A stretch of DNA of 64,000 nt from Hoylesella buccalis ATCC 35310 (GTDB lineage: Bacteria > Bacteroidota > Bacteroidia > Bacteroidales > Bacteroidaceae). The position numbers and the translations under genes were made by a program. Shown here piece by piece: positions 9,044-18,487 of the stretch. The notes under the pieces are model-generated. The model worked only from the letters and a program-made list of their open reading frames with translations, did not search any database and was not told where the DNA came from. Every line of letters begins with the position of its first letter. Within the stretch, counting starts at the first letter, position 1. Location of the stretch: the NCBI RefSeq assembly GCF_025151385.1, contig NZ_CP102287.1:62001-126000 (forward strand). The letters run 5' to 3'.

Positions 9044-11386
9044 ATGAAAAAAACAGTGTTGCCGTTGATGGCACTTCTCATGCTTGGTAGCTTGCTTATG
9101 CAGGCGCAGACCAAGCGTTCGTTGACATCGTATGTCAACCCCATGATTGGCACAGCCGGCATGGGACACACCTTTCCAGGTGCCTGTGCGCCCTTTGGTG
9201 TGGTTCAATTGAGTCCTGAAACCGATACCATTCCGCATAATTTCGATGGCAAATATCAAGGTAAGGTATATGCTTACTGCGCTGGTTATCAATATGATGA
9301 CCCTACCATTGTGGGATTCAGTCATACACATTTGAGCGGTACGGGGCATAGTGATTTGGGCGACGTGATGATTATGCCGCAGACAGGGGCACTGAAGTTG
9401 AATCCCGGCACGGCCACGCATCCGGAGAATGGCTATCGGTCACGCTATTCACACGCCAACGAAAAGGCCACAGCCGGATATTATGAAGTGATGTTGGATG
9501 ATTATGGTGTCAAGGCACAGCTCACCGCTACTCCACGAGTGGGCGTTCACCGTTACACGTTTCCAAAGGGAGCGGACAGCCGCATCATACTCGATTTGTT
9601 GCATGGTATCTACAACTACGACGGCAAGGTGTTGTGGAGCAGCATGCGAGTGGAAAACGATACGGTGATAACGGGTTACAGACTTACCAACGGATGGGCG
9701 CGGTGCAACTATACTTATTTCGCCATTTCGCTGAGCAAGCCCATCAAGAGCTATGGCTATCGTGACATGAAACGTCCCAAATATGTGGGATTCTGGCGAA
9801 AGTTTGACCTGTACCACAACTTTCCGGAGATAGCTGGAAGGGATATAGTGGCTTATTTCAACTTTGACAACCAGGCTTCTCAGGTTCTTGAAATCAAGGT
9901 AGCCCTGTCAGCAGTGAGTACCGAGGGCGCACTAAAGAACCTTCGTGCTGAGGCTGCGGGCAAGAGTTTCGAGCAAATCAGCAAGGAAACGCACGACCAA
10001 TGGGAACGCGAGCTGGATGTCATCGAATGTGAGGGACCCGAAGACCATAAGGCCATGCTTTACACGTCGCTTTATCACACCATGATCAACCCGTCTGTTT
10101 ACATGGATGTTGACAGGCAATACCGTGGCTTGGACGGCAATATTCATGTGGCTCACGACTTTGACAACTATACCATTTTCTCGCTTTGGGATACTTATCG
10201 CGCCCTGCATCCGCTGCTCAACCTGCTGAAGCCCGAACGAAACACCAATATGGTGAAGTCTATGTTGGCTCATCAGCAGCAGAGTGTGCATAAGATGCTG
10301 CCCATTTGGAGCCTCATGGGCAACGAAGGATGGTGCATGACAGGCTATCACGCTGTGTCTGTTCTTGCCGATGCCATGGTGAAAGGAGCCGACATCGACT
10401 ATGATGCCGCTCTCAAGGCCATGACCTCCACGGCTACATGTCACTATTTTGCGGGCATTGGCGAATACATGCAAAAGGGCTATGTACCCTACGAGCGTGA
10501 CGCAACGGCGGCCTCGAACACGCTGGAATATGCATACGACGACTGGACCATCTATGCGGCAGCCAAGAAAGCTGGGCGAGAAGACATCGCTGCCGAGTAT
10601 GCCAAACGTGCCTTGTACTATCGAAACACGTTCGACACAACGATTGGTTTTGCTAGTCCTCGCTATGCAGACGGCACTTTTAAGAAGGATTTGGATCCGT
10701 ATCAGACCTCTAACGAAGGTTTCATCGAAGGTAATTCGTGGAATTTCTCATTCCATGTGCCACAGGATGTGTATGGACTGATGAACAAGTTAGGCGGAGA
10801 AAAACAATTCTTGGTAAAGCTCAACCGTTTGTTTGCAATGGATTTGCCGGCCAAGTACTATGAGCATAATGAGGATGTGACGGCAGAATGTTTGGTTGGA
10901 GGATACGTTCATGGCAACGAGCCCAGTCATCACATTCCTTATCTGTATGCCTGGACCTCGGCACCATGGAAGACACAAGAGTGGCTTCGCACCATCATGA
11001 ACAAGATGTATCGCAACGAAGTGCGCGGATTGGGCGGCAACGACGACTGTGGACAGATGTCGGCCTGGTACATCTTCTCATCCATGGGCTTTTATCCTGT
11101 ATGCCCTGGGACCGATGAATATGTGCTGGGGGCTCCTTACCTGCCCTATATGAAGGTAACGATGCCAACGGGTAAGGCCATGATTGTTAAGGCTCCGAAG
11201 GTGAACGATCGCAATCGGTATGTTCAACGGGTAAGACTGAATGGCAAACCGTACACCAAACTGTATATCACCCATGCCGACTTGCTGAAGGGAGGCGTGT
11301 TGGAATTTGACATGGGGAGCAAACCTAATAAGAAAAGAGGATTGGCAAAGACGGACAAGCCGTATTCAATGACCAATGGAAATTAA
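9044..11386 (+). CDS. GH92 alpha-mannosidase, first copy
   Basis: A 780-residue secreted or surface glycosidase with signal peptide (MKKTVLPLMALLMLGSLLMQ, then AQ). GH92 enzymes are calcium-dependent inverting exo-alpha-mannosidases used on host N-glycans or yeast mannan. Typical motifs are YVNPMIGTAGMGHTFPGACA near the N-terminus, THLSGTGHSDLGD, FSLWDTYRALHPLLNLL, HGNEPSHHIPYLYAW near residue 623 (the Glu equals the general acid in characterised members) and GGNDDCGQMSAWYIFSSMGF near 663 (Asp base). All look intact. It lies in a row with a metallopeptidase and a second GH92, suggesting joint use on glycoproteins. Linkage specificity cannot be read from sequence. Confidence 0.93.
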   Translation: MKKTVLPLMALLMLGSLLMQAQTKRSLTSYVNPMIGTAGMGHTFPGACAPFGVVQLSPETDTIPHNFDGKYQGKVYAYCAGYQYDDPTIVGFSHTHLSGTGHSDLGDVMIMPQTGALKLNPGTATHPENGYRSRYSHANEKATAGYYEVMLDDYGVKAQLTATPRVGVHRYTFPKGADSRIILDLLHGIYNYDGKVLWSSMRVENDTVITGYRLTNGWARCNYTYFAISLSKPIKSYGYRDMKRPKYVGFWRKFDLYHNFPEIAGRDIVAYFNFDNQASQVLEIKVALSAVSTEGALKNLRAEAAGKSFEQISKETHDQWERELDVIECEGPEDHKAMLYTSLYHTMINPSVYMDVDRQYRGLDGNIHVAHDFDNYTIFSLWDTYRALHPLLNLLKPERNTNMVKSMLAHQQQSVHKMLPIWSLMGNEGWCMTGYHAVSVLADAMVKGADIDYDAALKAMTSTATCHYFAGIGEYMQKGYVPYERDATAASNTLEYAYDDWTIYAAAKKAGREDIAAEYAKRALYYRNTFDTTIGFASPRYADGTFKKDLDPYQTSNEGFIEGNSWNFSFHVPQDVYGLMNKLGGEKQFLVKLNRLFAMDLPAKYYEHNEDVTAECLVGGYVHGNEPSHHIPYLYAWTSAPWKTQEWLRTIMNKMYRNEVRGLGGNDDCGQMSAWYIFSSMGFYPVCPGTDEYVLGAPYLPYMKVTMPTGKAMIVKAPKVNDRNRYVQRVRLNGKPYTKLYITHADLLKGGVLEFDMGSKPNKKRGLAKTDKPYSMTNGN

Positions 11387-11423
11387 AGTTCAACATCAAT
11401 CAGCATTAAGAAACTAAACGATT

Positions 11424-12230
11424 ATGAAGAAGAACGTATGGGTAATGGCGGCTGCTATGATGAGCGGAATGCTGCTCATCTCGTGTGGAATATCAAAGAA
11501 AATGGCAGGCGTGTCCCGTTATACAGACGACCAATGGAATACCCATTTGGGCAGAATAGATTTTGAAGATCAAGACAAAGGTAGCGAGGGATCGCGTATT
11601 TATCATGCCATCATACCCAATCCTGATGCGTACATCCGTCAGGTAACGGCCACCGTGATGCGCACGTTGTATTTCAAACCATCTGACAGCATCCCCGCTT
11701 GTAAGCGTTTGCACTATATTATTCGCGACGATAAGGGAATCTCTGCCAAGGGTGGTGGGAATGGATTCGTGGACATCTTCTATAGCACACGACACATCAA
11801 GCGTTCGTTTTCCAACAATGACACGGCGAAGGTTCTTTTTGAAACGCGAGGCGTATTGTTGCACGAGTTGACGCATGCCTTTCAATTAGAGCCGCAAGGC
11901 ATTGGTGGTTACGGTGATAATAAGATGGTATGGTCGTTCATAGAGGGAATGGCCGATGCCGTTCGTGTGGCCAATGGCGGGTTCCATGGTGAGCAAGATC
12001 GACCGAAAGGTGGAAATTATATGGATGGTTATCGCACCACGGGCTACTTCCTGAACTGGGTGAAGGACCATAAGGATAAGGATTTTATTCGTAAGATGAA
12101 TCGTTCAACCCTGGAGGTTGTGCCATGGTCTTGGGATGGTGCCGTGAAATATGCACTGGGCAAGAAGTATGGTATTGACACCCTTTGGCACGAATATCAG
12201 GTTGCCATTGGCGATATCAAGGCTCATTAA
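11424..12230 (+). CDS. Basic secretory protein (BSP)-family metallopeptidase, lipoprotein
   Basis: 268 residues with a lipoprotein signal ending at LLISCG, so probably anchored in the envelope. The centre has LLHELTHAFQLE near residue 150, a zinc HExxH-like motif in which Leu-Thr fills the middle (HELTH), and FIEGMADAVRVANG, which supplies the further Glu/Asp of gluzincin-like families. The overall pattern matches the plant/bacterial basic secretory protein family of putative peptidases. It sits between two GH92 genes with gaps of 37 and 62 bp, so all three are probably one operon for degrading mannosylated glycoproteins. Activity is inferred from motifs only. Confidence 0.8.
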   Translation: MKKNVWVMAAAMMSGMLLISCGISKKMAGVSRYTDDQWNTHLGRIDFEDQDKGSEGSRIYHAIIPNPDAYIRQVTATVMRTLYFKPSDSIPACKRLHYIIRDDKGISAKGGGNGFVDIFYSTRHIKRSFSNNDTAKVLFETRGVLLHELTHAFQLEPQGIGGYGDNKMVWSFIEGMADAVRVANGGFHGEQDRPKGGNYMDGYRTTGYFLNWVKDHKDKDFIRKMNRSTLEVVPWSWDGAVKYALGKKYGIDTLWHEYQVAIGDIKAH

Positions 12231-12241
12231 ATCTCCATCAA

Positions 12242-12270
12242 TACCACCTCCTGCCCGTTGAAGGGTGGTA
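12242..12270 (+). promoter_or_regulatory. Hairpin between peptidase and second GH92
   Basis: TACCACC and GGTGGTA form a 7-bp stem around a 15-base loop, with no T run after it. It might stabilise or attenuate the transcript between the two genes. Confidence 0.3.
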
Positions 12271-12292
12271 GGAAATAAATATGTAAGCAGAA

Positions 12293-14641
12293 ATGAAAAT
12301 CAAATATATCATTCTTTTCCTGTTCGTGGCCATGCAGCGTGTGGCTGTGTGTGCATCGCAAAATCGACCCAAGCAAATGGATAAGCCAGCCATCGCTTAT
12401 GTTAATCCTTTTGTGGGCACCGATGGTTATGGCAATGTTTACCCTGGTGCGCAGATTCCTTTCGGGGGTATTCAAATCAGTCCCGATACGGATGAACATT
12501 TTTACGACTGCGCTTCGGGTTATAAATGGAACCGAAACTCTATCCAGGGATTCTCGTTGACACACCTCAGTGGTACGGGAATCCCCGACCTGGGTGACTT
12601 TCTCTTCATGCCAGGCACAGGTAAAATATTGCTTGATCCAGGTAGTAATGATGCACCGGACAGCGGTTATCGCAGTCGTTTTTCGCATGATGACGAGCAG
12701 GCGACACCGGGTTATTACTATGTGAACTTGAAAGATTATGGTGTCAAGGCTGAGATGACGGCGGGAGAGCGTAGTGGTATTTTCCGATTTACTTATCCGA
12801 AGACCGATTCAGCCTTTGTGCTGATTGATTTGAACCATACGCTTTGGCAGAAATGTGTGTGGTCGAACATCCGCGTTGAAGACGATCATACCCTTACAGG
12901 ATACAAACTTGTCAAGGGATGGGGACCGGAGAGGCACATCTATTTTAGAGCCGAATTCTCGCATCCGTTCCGTCATTTCATCATTTATCAAGACAAAAAG
13001 CCGGTTATTTACAACACAAGTCGTTTTAGAAGTAATCGTGAAGCGTGGGGGCCCAACATCCTGTTCACGGCAACATTCAATACACATGATAATGCTGTGG
13101 TAACGGTGAAGACCAGTATTTCTTCCACCTCGACCGATGGTGCCAAGCTGAATATGCAGGAATTGCAAGGCCATACTTTTGACAGTCTCAAGCAGTTGGC
13201 CGAACAAAAGTGGCAGAAAGAACTGGCAAAGTACGAGATTACCGGCAGTGAACAGCAGAAACGCACCTTCTATACCTCGGCTTATCATGCTGCATTATGC
13301 CCATTTACGTATGATGATGCTGATGGTAGGTTCAGCGGTCTGGATAAGAACATCGAGCAGGCGCATGGGTTTACCAATCGAACCGAGTTCTCTCTTTGGG
13401 ATACTTATCGTGCCTGGCACCCTTTGATGAACCTGATTCATCACGACATTCAGGCCGATGTCGCTAATTCCATGCTGGCTCATTATGACAAGAGCGTTGA
13501 GAAAATGTTGCCATTCTGGTCGTTTGGTAGTAACGAAACTTGGTGTATGATTGGCTATCACGCCGCTGCGGTGCTGGCAGACATGATTTGCAAGGAGGTG
13601 AAAGGCTTCGACTACGAGCGAGCTTTCGAGGCTATGGTGCGAACAGCCATGAACCCTAACTACGATGGTTTGCCCGACTATCGATCCAAAGGCTATGTGC
13701 CATTTGACAAAGAGAATGAGTCTGTCTCCAAAACACTGGAGTATGCATTCGATGATTATGCCATTGCGCAGGCCGCAAAGAAGCTGGGAAAGACCAAAGA
13801 ATATACCTATTTTCTGAACAGGGCATTGAGTTATCAGAATCTTTTCGACCACCAAACCAAGTATATGCGTGGCAAAGACGCCAGTGGAGCATGGCGATCG
13901 CCTTTCTCACCCATTGCTTATCAAGGACCAGGGTCGGTCAATGGATGGGGTGATATCACCGAAGGTTTCACCGTGCAGTATCATTGGACGGTTCCACAGG
14001 ATGTTCAAGGGCTGATGAACCTCATGGGAAAAGACAAGTTCCGTGAGCGTTTGGATTCGTTGTTTACCTACGATTTGCCAGATGATATACCCGGTGCGCA
14101 CGACATTCAGGGACGAATTGGCGCTTATTGGCATGGCAATGAACCTTGTCATCATGTGGCTTATCTGTACAATTACTTGGGCGAAGGTTGGAAAGGGCAG
14201 AAGATTGTCAGGGAAGTTGTTGACCGATTCTATGGCGATGAGCCTGGTTCGCTCTCGGGAAATGATGACTGTGGACAGATGTCTGCATGGTACATTTTTA
14301 ACAGTATGGGCTTCTATCCGGTGGCACCCTCAAGCGGATACTACAATATAGGTTCGCCAGCCTTGCCTGGTGTCACACTAACGATGAGCAATGGAAAGAA
14401 GATTGTGGTCACAACCAAGGGCTGGAGTAAGAGAGCAGTGTATGTTAATAAAGTGTTTTTGAATGGGAAACCCTACACTAAATCCTACTTGAAATGGACC
14501 GATTTGAAAGAAGGAGCCCACATACAGTTCGTCATGTCGACCAAACCGAATAAGAAATGGGCTACACAGCCGCAAGACATTGCACCGTCATTGTCGGCTC
14601 TTGGAAAAACAATGACTTATCGACAGGGCATGCAACTGTAA
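12293..14641 (+). CDS. GH92 alpha-mannosidase, second copy
   Basis: 782 residues with a signal peptide (IILFLFVAMQRVAVCAS). It has the same GH92 landmarks as its neighbour: YVNPFVGTDGYGNVYPGAQ, LTHLSGTGIPDLGD, FSLWDTYRAWHPLMNLI, HGNEPCHHVAYLYNY near 613 and GNDDCGQMSAWYIFNSMGF near 655, so the Glu and Asp catalytic residues are present. The two copies are clearly diverged paralogues, especially in the middle region. This one reads SGTGIPD where the other has SGTGHSD, in the region lining the active site, so their linkage preferences may differ. It is likely co-transcribed with the peptidase upstream and perhaps with the Mrp gene 64 bp downstream. Confidence 0.93.
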   Translation: MKIKYIILFLFVAMQRVAVCASQNRPKQMDKPAIAYVNPFVGTDGYGNVYPGAQIPFGGIQISPDTDEHFYDCASGYKWNRNSIQGFSLTHLSGTGIPDLGDFLFMPGTGKILLDPGSNDAPDSGYRSRFSHDDEQATPGYYYVNLKDYGVKAEMTAGERSGIFRFTYPKTDSAFVLIDLNHTLWQKCVWSNIRVEDDHTLTGYKLVKGWGPERHIYFRAEFSHPFRHFIIYQDKKPVIYNTSRFRSNREAWGPNILFTATFNTHDNAVVTVKTSISSTSTDGAKLNMQELQGHTFDSLKQLAEQKWQKELAKYEITGSEQQKRTFYTSAYHAALCPFTYDDADGRFSGLDKNIEQAHGFTNRTEFSLWDTYRAWHPLMNLIHHDIQADVANSMLAHYDKSVEKMLPFWSFGSNETWCMIGYHAAAVLADMICKEVKGFDYERAFEAMVRTAMNPNYDGLPDYRSKGYVPFDKENESVSKTLEYAFDDYAIAQAAKKLGKTKEYTYFLNRALSYQNLFDHQTKYMRGKDASGAWRSPFSPIAYQGPGSVNGWGDITEGFTVQYHWTVPQDVQGLMNLMGKDKFRERLDSLFTYDLPDDIPGAHDIQGRIGAYWHGNEPCHHVAYLYNYLGEGWKGQKIVREVVDRFYGDEPGSLSGNDDCGQMSAWYIFNSMGFYPVAPSSGYYNIGSPALPGVTLTMSNGKKIVVTTKGWSKRAVYVNKVFLNGKPYTKSYLKWTDLKEGAHIQFVMSTKPNKKWATQPQDIAPSLSALGKTMTYRQGMQL

Positions 14642-14705
14642 TCAATCAATTGAAAAATCGCTTCAAAAAGAAGGGATGACAACGCTAAATATAAAACATG
14701 AGAAG

Positions 14706-15806
14706 ATGACTTTATATCCAAAACTAATTACTGAAGCATTGGCAACGGTGATGTATCCCGGAACCAAGAAGAATCTCATTGAGAGCGGCATGCTGGCAGA
14801 TGATATCCGAATCGATGGGATGAAGGTTGAGTTTACCTTGATATTTCCCCGTGAGACCGATCCTTTTCTGCGGTCAACGCTCAAGGCTGCCGAGGCTGCC
14901 ATCCACTTCCATGTAGGAAAAGAGGTTGAGGTGAATATCAAAACAGAGTTCAAGACCGCACCAAGACCAGAGGTAGACAAGTTGCTTCCGCAAGTGAAGA
15001 ACATCATTGCCGTAAGCTCAGGCAAGGGTGGAGTGGGCAAGTCGACCATCTCTTCCAACCTGGCTATCGCCTTGGCGCAACTGGGTTACAAGGTGGGATT
15101 GTTGGATGCTGACATCTTCGGCCCATCCATGCCCAAGATGTTCGGCGTGGAAAACGAGCGAGTTTACGCCATCGAGAAAGAGGGCAGACAACTCATTGTG
15201 CCGATAGAGAAATATGGTGTGAAGTTGTTGAGCGTGGGCTTCTTTGTCAATCCACAGACCGCAACGCTCTGGCGAGGCAGCATGGCATCGAATGCGCTGA
15301 AGCAATTGATTGCTGATGCTGATTGGGGCGAGCTGGATTACTTCATCCTTGACACACCACCAGGTACAAGTGACATTCATTTAACATTGCTCCAGACGCT
15401 CGCCATCACGGGATCGGTCATCGTGAGCACGCCGCAGAAGGTGGCTTTGGCTGATGCTAGGAAGGGTATTGATATGTATCAGAACGACAAGGTGAACGTG
15501 CCGATTCTCGGATTGGTGGAAAATATGGCTTGGTTCACACCCGCTGAACTGCCTGAAAACAAATATTTTATCTTTGGAAAGGATGGATGCAAGCAGCTAG
15601 CAGACGAGATGAAGCTGCCGTTGTTGGCGCAGATTCCCATCGTGCAGAGCATCTGTGAGAATGGTGATGGTGGCGAACCGTCGGCTGTTCACACTGATAC
15701 AATGACGGGACAGGCCTTTCTCAACCTGGCACAAGCAGTGGTCACGGTGACCAACAGACGAAACAAAGAGCAGCAACCCACAAAGATTGTCAAGGTAAAC
15801 AAATAG
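14706..15806 (+). CDS. Mrp/NBP35-type P-loop ATPase (Fe-S carrier family)
   Basis: The 366-residue protein has an N-terminal MIP18-like domain (about 1-90) and a ParA/MinD-type ATPase domain with the deviant Walker A SSGKGGVGKST near residue 103, LLDADIFGPSMPKMFG and YFILDTPPGTSDIHL. Mrp/ApbC proteins hold and transfer Fe-S clusters. The usual CxxC ligand pair near the C-terminus is absent: the segment reads ENMAWFTPAELPENKYFIFG, and only two scattered Cys remain. The start at 14706 (MTLYPKL) matches the family N-terminus; an in-frame ATG at 14676 would add ten residues. It ends before a bidirectional terminator. Confidence 0.88.
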   Translation: MTLYPKLITEALATVMYPGTKKNLIESGMLADDIRIDGMKVEFTLIFPRETDPFLRSTLKAAEAAIHFHVGKEVEVNIKTEFKTAPRPEVDKLLPQVKNIIAVSSGKGGVGKSTISSNLAIALAQLGYKVGLLDADIFGPSMPKMFGVENERVYAIEKEGRQLIVPIEKYGVKLLSVGFFVNPQTATLWRGSMASNALKQLIADADWGELDYFILDTPPGTSDIHLTLLQTLAITGSVIVSTPQKVALADARKGIDMYQNDKVNVPILGLVENMAWFTPAELPENKYFIFGKDGCKQLADEMKLPLLAQIPIVQSICENGDGGEPSAVHTDTMTGQAFLNLAQAVVTVTNRRNKEQQPTKIVKVNK

Positions 15807-15880
15807 GGTTACCCTAACAAGCAACCTTCATTTTCAGCGTCGTTGGCGTGGCTAACCGGCGCTACGCTGCTATAAAAATG

Positions 15881-15926
15881 TGGCAAACACGAGGCACGGA
15901 GAAACCTTCCGCTTTCGTGTTTGCCA
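15881..15926. terminator. Bidirectional terminator between mrp and the CLC gene
   Basis: TGGCAAACACGA and TCGTGTTTGCCA form a perfect 12-bp stem with a 22-base loop, in the gap between convergent genes. AT-rich runs lie on both sides. Confidence 0.75.
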
Positions 15927-15937
15927 TTTATTTTCAA

Positions 15938-17725
15938 TCACTCTGCCGAAAAGTCGGCCACCGTCTTGCGGTACATGGAATACAGTCGGGTGCGTTCTAT
16001 AAAGCCAGTAAGCTCTCCGTCCACGTCAACCACCGGCAAATAGTTGGCGTTGGTCTTGTCAAACTTCTCCATCACCTCTTCCATGGAGTCTTTAATGCCC
16101 AGTGTAGCTTTCGGGGGTATTAAAATTTGTTGCACGGTGAAGCGGTGATACAGTTCGGTTCTGAACATCACATGCCTAATCTTGTTAATGTCAATGATGC
16201 CCAGTAAGATGCCTGCCGTGTTCACGACAGGGATGAAACTGGTGTGACTTCTGCTGATTACACTCACCAACTTCCCTAACGGCATGTCTAGGTCTACGGT
16301 CGTATAGTCGTGGTCTATCACGCTATCCAGGCTCATGAGCGTTAGGATTGATCGATCTGTATGATGGGTGAGCAGTCTGCCTTGGCGCGCCAGACGCGTG
16401 GCATAGATGCTGTGTGGCTCGAAGATACTGATGACCATCACCGACACAATGCTCACCATGATAAGCGGTAAGAACAACGAGTAGCCGCCCGTGAGCTCAG
16501 CAATGAGGAACACACCGGTCAAAGGGGCATGCATCACTCCAGCCATCACCCCAGCCATTCCCAGCAGGGTGAAGTTTTTTTCGGGGATGTAGGTTCCCAC
16601 CTGATTCATGTTCCACACACGCGCAAAGAGAAAACCACCGAACCCTCCGACGAAAAGGGATGGCGCAAAGGTTCCTCCCACGCCACCCGCTCCGTTGGTA
16701 GCCGATGTGGCAAAGATCTTAGTGAGCAACACCAAGGCGATGTAGACCACCAGCAAGCCCGAACTGCCTGCGAACAATGAGTTGTTCATTACGGCGTTCC
16801 AGTCGGCTTCCGTGTTTCCATTAAGCAAGATATTCAGCGAATTGTAGCCCTCACCATATAGTGAAGGAAAGAAAAATATCAGTGAGCTCAGCAGGATAGC
16901 TCCTAAAAAAAGTTTGGCGAATGGATAGTCTTTAAGCTGTTCGAACACTCCTTCGCATTTGCTCATCATGCGGATGAAGTACAGACTTACCATGCCGCAG
17001 AACAATCCCAGCAAGATGCTTGCCGGTATGCGGTCGATGTTCCAAGCACTGTCGAGTGTAAAATCGAACAGCGAGCGGTTACCCACGAAAATGTATGTGA
17101 AGACGGTTGCCGTGACGGTAGAGGTGAGGATTGGCAGCAGTGCAGCCATGCTGAGGTCTACCATAAGCACCTCCAGCGTGAACACCAGGCCAGCTATCGG
17201 CGCTTTGAAGATGCCTGCGATGGCAGCGGATGCGCCACAACCCACGAGCAGCATCAACGTCTTGTTGTCCATCTTGAACAATTGTCCGAGGTTACTGCCT
17301 ATCGCCGATCCCGTCAGCACGATGGGAGCCTCGGCACCTACCGACCCACCAAAGCCGATGGTGATGGCCGATGAGATGACCGATGTCCAACAGTTGTGCG
17401 CCTTCAGCCTTGACTGCTTGGTCGATATGGCATACAGCACCTGCGTGATGCCGTGTGAGATGTTATCTTTCACCACATATCTCACGAAGAGTGATGTGAT
17501 GTAAATGCCGATAACGGGAAACAGTAGGTACAGCCAGTTGTAGGTGGTAGCATCGAAACCAGCCGTAAGTAAATGTTGAATCTGTCTGATGATGAAGTGC
17601 AACACATAAGCGGCTACCGAGGCGAAGATACCTATGAAAAAGGCTAGGATGGTCGCCATCTGACGATTGGTCAGATGTGTCAGTCTCCACTTGTGAAGTT
17701 TGTTGATATAGGTTGTTGGTTGCAT
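15938..17725 (-). CDS. CLC-family chloride channel/antiporter with CBS domains
   Basis: 595 residues: a CLC membrane domain (about 20-440) with many hydrophobic helices, then two CBS domains (about 455-590) that usually bind adenine nucleotides and gate transport. Selectivity-filter motifs are visible: FGGSVGAEAPIVLTGSAIG, whose Glu is the gating glutamate, and NGAGGVGGTFAPSLFVGGFG, followed by AGVMAGVMHAPLTGVFLIAE. Whether it is a channel or a proton antiporter cannot be decided here. It is the third gene of a minus-strand group fmt-tsaC-CLC, 74 bp after tsaC, and ends at a shared terminator facing the mrp gene. Confidence 0.93.
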   Translation of the reverse strand: MQPTTYINKLHKWRLTHLTNRQMATILAFFIGIFASVAAYVLHFIIRQIQHLLTAGFDATTYNWLYLLFPVIGIYITSLFVRYVVKDNISHGITQVLYAISTKQSRLKAHNCWTSVISSAITIGFGGSVGAEAPIVLTGSAIGSNLGQLFKMDNKTLMLLVGCGASAAIAGIFKAPIAGLVFTLEVLMVDLSMAALLPILTSTVTATVFTYIFVGNRSLFDFTLDSAWNIDRIPASILLGLFCGMVSLYFIRMMSKCEGVFEQLKDYPFAKLFLGAILLSSLIFFFPSLYGEGYNSLNILLNGNTEADWNAVMNNSLFAGSSGLLVVYIALVLLTKIFATSATNGAGGVGGTFAPSLFVGGFGGFLFARVWNMNQVGTYIPEKNFTLLGMAGVMAGVMHAPLTGVFLIAELTGGYSLFLPLIMVSIVSVMVISIFEPHSIYATRLARQGRLLTHHTDRSILTLMSLDSVIDHDYTTVDLDMPLGKLVSVISRSHTSFIPVVNTAGILLGIIDINKIRHVMFRTELYHRFTVQQILIPPKATLGIKDSMEEVMEKFDKTNANYLPVVDVDGELTGFIERTRLYSMYRKTVADFSAE

Positions 17726-17799
17726 CGTTTATCCTGTTGTCGCCTGTCTCGTGAAAACGTGTGGGGTGGCCGTGGCGACAAATATCAAGAGCGTGTGTT

Positions 17800-18369
17800 T
17801 TATTTTCTGATGATGGTTACTTCTCCATCTTCTGCCAGCTTAATGATGCTGCTGGGCGTTTGGGGTTTGTGTTCCTGTCTGCGCGAATGGCAGACATAGT
17901 CAACCGCATCGAGTATCTCCTGACTGATGTCGCAGTAGTTGGCTGCTGCCGGTTCACCGCTGACATTGGCGCTGGTACTTACCAAAGCCTTCTGAAAACG
18001 GTAGCACAATTCGTGCGAAAAGGGTTCTTTGGTAATGCGTAGTGCGATGCTTCCGTCTTCTGCTATCAGGTTGGGAGCCAGGTTGATGGCGCCATCCAAG
18101 ATGATGGTCGTTGGCTTCACGGCCACGTCCAGCAAGTCCCATGCCACATTGGGCACCTGTCTTACATAGCGTTGCAGGCGCGCATCGGAGTCGACCAGAC
18201 AGATGAGTGCCTTCGAGTCATCGCGTTTTTTGATTTTGTACACTTTGGCCACGGCTTCAGCATTGGTTGCGTCGCAACCTATTCCCCACACGGTGTCGGT
18301 GGGATAGAGTATCACGCCACCCTGTTTCATTACCTCTATGGCGTTCTTGATGTCTTCTTGTATGGTCAT
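17800..18369 (-). CDS. tsaC: Threonylcarbamoyl-AMP synthase (YrdC/TsaC type)
   Basis: The enzyme makes threonylcarbamoyl-AMP from threonine, bicarbonate and ATP, the first step in forming t6A37 in ANN-decoding tRNAs. The 189 residues form only the YrdC domain, without the extra Sua5 domain. Motifs are GGVILYPTDTVWGIGCDA (17-34), KIKKRDDSKAL (the KxR region) and STSANVSGEPA (the SxN region). It lies between fmt and the CLC gene on the same strand. Both it and fmt act on tRNA, so their linkage makes functional sense. Confidence 0.93.
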   Translation of the reverse strand: MTIQEDIKNAIEVMKQGGVILYPTDTVWGIGCDATNAEAVAKVYKIKKRDDSKALICLVDSDARLQRYVRQVPNVAWDLLDVAVKPTTIILDGAINLAPNLIAEDGSIALRITKEPFSHELCYRFQKALVSTSANVSGEPAAANYCDISQEILDAVDYVCHSRRQEHKPQTPSSIIKLAEDGEVTIIRK

Positions 18370-18430
18370 TTTGAGTTTGTGAGTTTTTGAGATTTTTAAG
18401 TTTTTAAGATTCTCTGGTTGCTGGTTATTA

Positions 18431-18484
18431 GGCTAATTAGGCTAATAAGGCCAATTGGGCCAATTAGGTTTATTGGCCTAATAG
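18431..18484. repeat. 9-bp tandem repeat between fmt and tsaC
   Basis: Six 9-bp units with the pattern GGCTAATTA or GGCCAATTA run in a row (18431, 18440, 18449, 18458, 18467, 18476). A second low-complexity stretch of GAGTTTTT-like units follows up to the tsaC start (18370-18410). The array starts right after the fmt stop. Confidence 0.75.
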
Positions 18485-18487
18485 CTT

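Noticed and set aside
8267..9421. A 384-residue open frame opposite trmB and the GH92 start
   Set aside because: It overlaps two confirmed genes on the other strand and shows no family features.
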